In this document: positions 63,477 through 64,000 of the stretch, piece by piece | How the letters are laid out: each line of letters starts with the position of its first letter | Numbering within the stretch: the stretch's first letter is position 1 | NCBI RefSeq assembly: GCF_030271835.1 | Contig: NZ_CP127389.1 | Coordinates: forward strand, 3,322,001 to 3,386,000 | Source of the DNA: Proteus appendicitidis | GTDB lineage: Bacteria > Pseudomonadota > Gammaproteobacteria > Enterobacterales > Enterobacteriaceae | Direction: 5' to 3' | DNA: 64,000 nucleotides | Position numbers and translations under genes: made by a program | The notes under the pieces: generated by a model | The model's database searches: none | Told to the model about the DNA's origin: nothing | The model's input: the letters and a program-made list of their open reading frames with translations, nothing else

Positions 63477-64000
63477 ATGAGTAAAAATAAATTGCCTATT
63501 CCTGGAGTGAAACCGTATAACGGACCCGCTGGAGGATGGGGAGCATTAAAAGCAACAGCAATCGCGGTACGCACTCAAATGGATGCGCTTATTGCACCTA
63601 AAACATTGCTTAATACCAATCAACCTGATGGCTTTGATTGTCCAGGTTGTGCATGGCCAGATAAAGAGCATCACTCTACTTTTCAATTTTGCGAGAATGG
63701 CGCTAAAGCCGTTACTTGGGAAGCGACAAAAAAAAGAGTCACACCAGAATTTTTAGCACAAAACACAGTTACTGAATTACTAAAAAAATCAGATTTTGAA
63801 CTTGAAGGTTATGGTCGTTTAACTCACCCACTTTCTTACGATCCTATTACTGATACACTTATTCCTGTCTCTTGGGATCACGCATTTAGTCGTATTGGCG
63901 AGCTATTAAGAGACATCCCTTCACCAGATAGTGTGGAATTTTATACATCAGGTAGAGCTTCAAATGAAGCCGCTTATTTATTCCAGCTTTTTGCTAGAGA
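63477..64000 (+). CDS. FdhF/YdeP-type molybdopterin oxidoreductase, 5' part
   Basis: First 174 codons of a large oxidoreductase that continues past the window. The text follows E. coli YdeP: GPAGGWGALKATA, then DGFDCPGCAWPD with the paired cysteines near 56-59, FCENGAKAVTWE, LEGYGRLTHPLSYD and EFYTSGRASNEAAYLFQLFAR. YdeP is a formate-dehydrogenase-H-like protein with a molybdenum cofactor, linked to acid resistance in E. coli; its substrate is not known. The ATG at 63477 has AGGAAT upstream. Confidence 0.9.
   Translation, partial: MSKNKLPIPGVKPYNGPAGGWGALKATAIAVRTQMDALIAPKTLLNTNQPDGFDCPGCAWPDKEHHSTFQFCENGAKAVTWEATKKRVTPEFLAQNTVTELLKKSDFELEGYGRLTHPLSYDPITDTLIPVSWDHAFSRIGELLRDIPSPDSVEFYTSGRASNEAAYLFQLFAR

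Overview
The window is chromosomal DNA of an enterobacterium in the order Enterobacterales, most probably the genus Proteus. The evidence is AT-rich DNA, close protein similarity and gene order to E. coli for housekeeping genes, a subtilisin-type autotransporter that looks like Proteus toxic agglutinin (Pta), and an ERIC repeat. A phospho-alpha-glucosidase/PTS operon fits a maltose-fermenting Proteus (vulgaris group) better than P. mirabilis, but that is inference. No prophage, insertion sequence, rRNA operon or CRISPR array was seen.

Layout. 0-7 kb: end of thiQ, then polB, rapA and rluA. 7-16 kb: djlA divergent from the envelope/RNA operon lptD-surA-pdxA-rsmA-apaG-apaH, then folA. 16-23 kb is accessory: a LysE/RhtB exporter, a very AT-rich gene of unknown function, and the autotransporter protease. 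21.7-31.6 kb, minus strand: ftsP, an ERIC element, plsC-parC-parE, yqiA-cpdA and nudF. 31.8-35.4 kb: tolC, ygiB, ygiC. 35.5-38.9 kb: a ccdAB toxin-antitoxin pair, ygiD, ribB under an FMN riboswitch, and ubiK. 39-43 kb: a 6-phospho-alpha-glucosidase/PTS operon with a divergent GntR-type regulator. 43-52.6 kb: hldE-glnE-ygiF, ygiM-cca, folB, plsY, tsaD. 52.7-57.1 kb: the rpsU-dnaG-rpoD operon, followed by a tRNA-Ile(CAU) gene. 57.9-59.1 kb: a two-gene locus resembling a pertussis/typhoid-type AB5 toxin (B subunit, then ADP-ribosyltransferase A subunit). 59.3-64 kb: a bestrophin-like channel, a cyanide-insensitive-type cytochrome bd oxidase operon (cydA-cydB-DUF2474), and the start of an FdhF/YdeP-type molybdoenzyme.

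Most notable points. (1) The gene pair at 57.9-59.1 kb encodes a secreted protein with the pertussis toxin S1 signature (YRxDSRPPE, FxAWGNN, a histidine before VNG, and a glutamate before Tyr), preceded by a small secreted protein with PltB-like features. The A protein has no cysteine at all and carries an ExE rather than a QxE catalytic motif. (2) ParC is 985 residues, about 230 more than E. coli ParC, because its C-terminal DNA-wrapping beta-propeller domain appears in two tandem, diverged copies. (3) An unidentified AT-rich gene sits next to the autotransporter. Smaller points are a shortened YgiF, absence of yqiB, hairpins in the lptD and rpoD leaders, and palindromes in several promoters.

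Most minus- and plus-strand gene blocks are separated by clear intrinsic terminators, many of them bidirectional. All functional statements rest on reading motifs and recalled family sequences. No database search was run.
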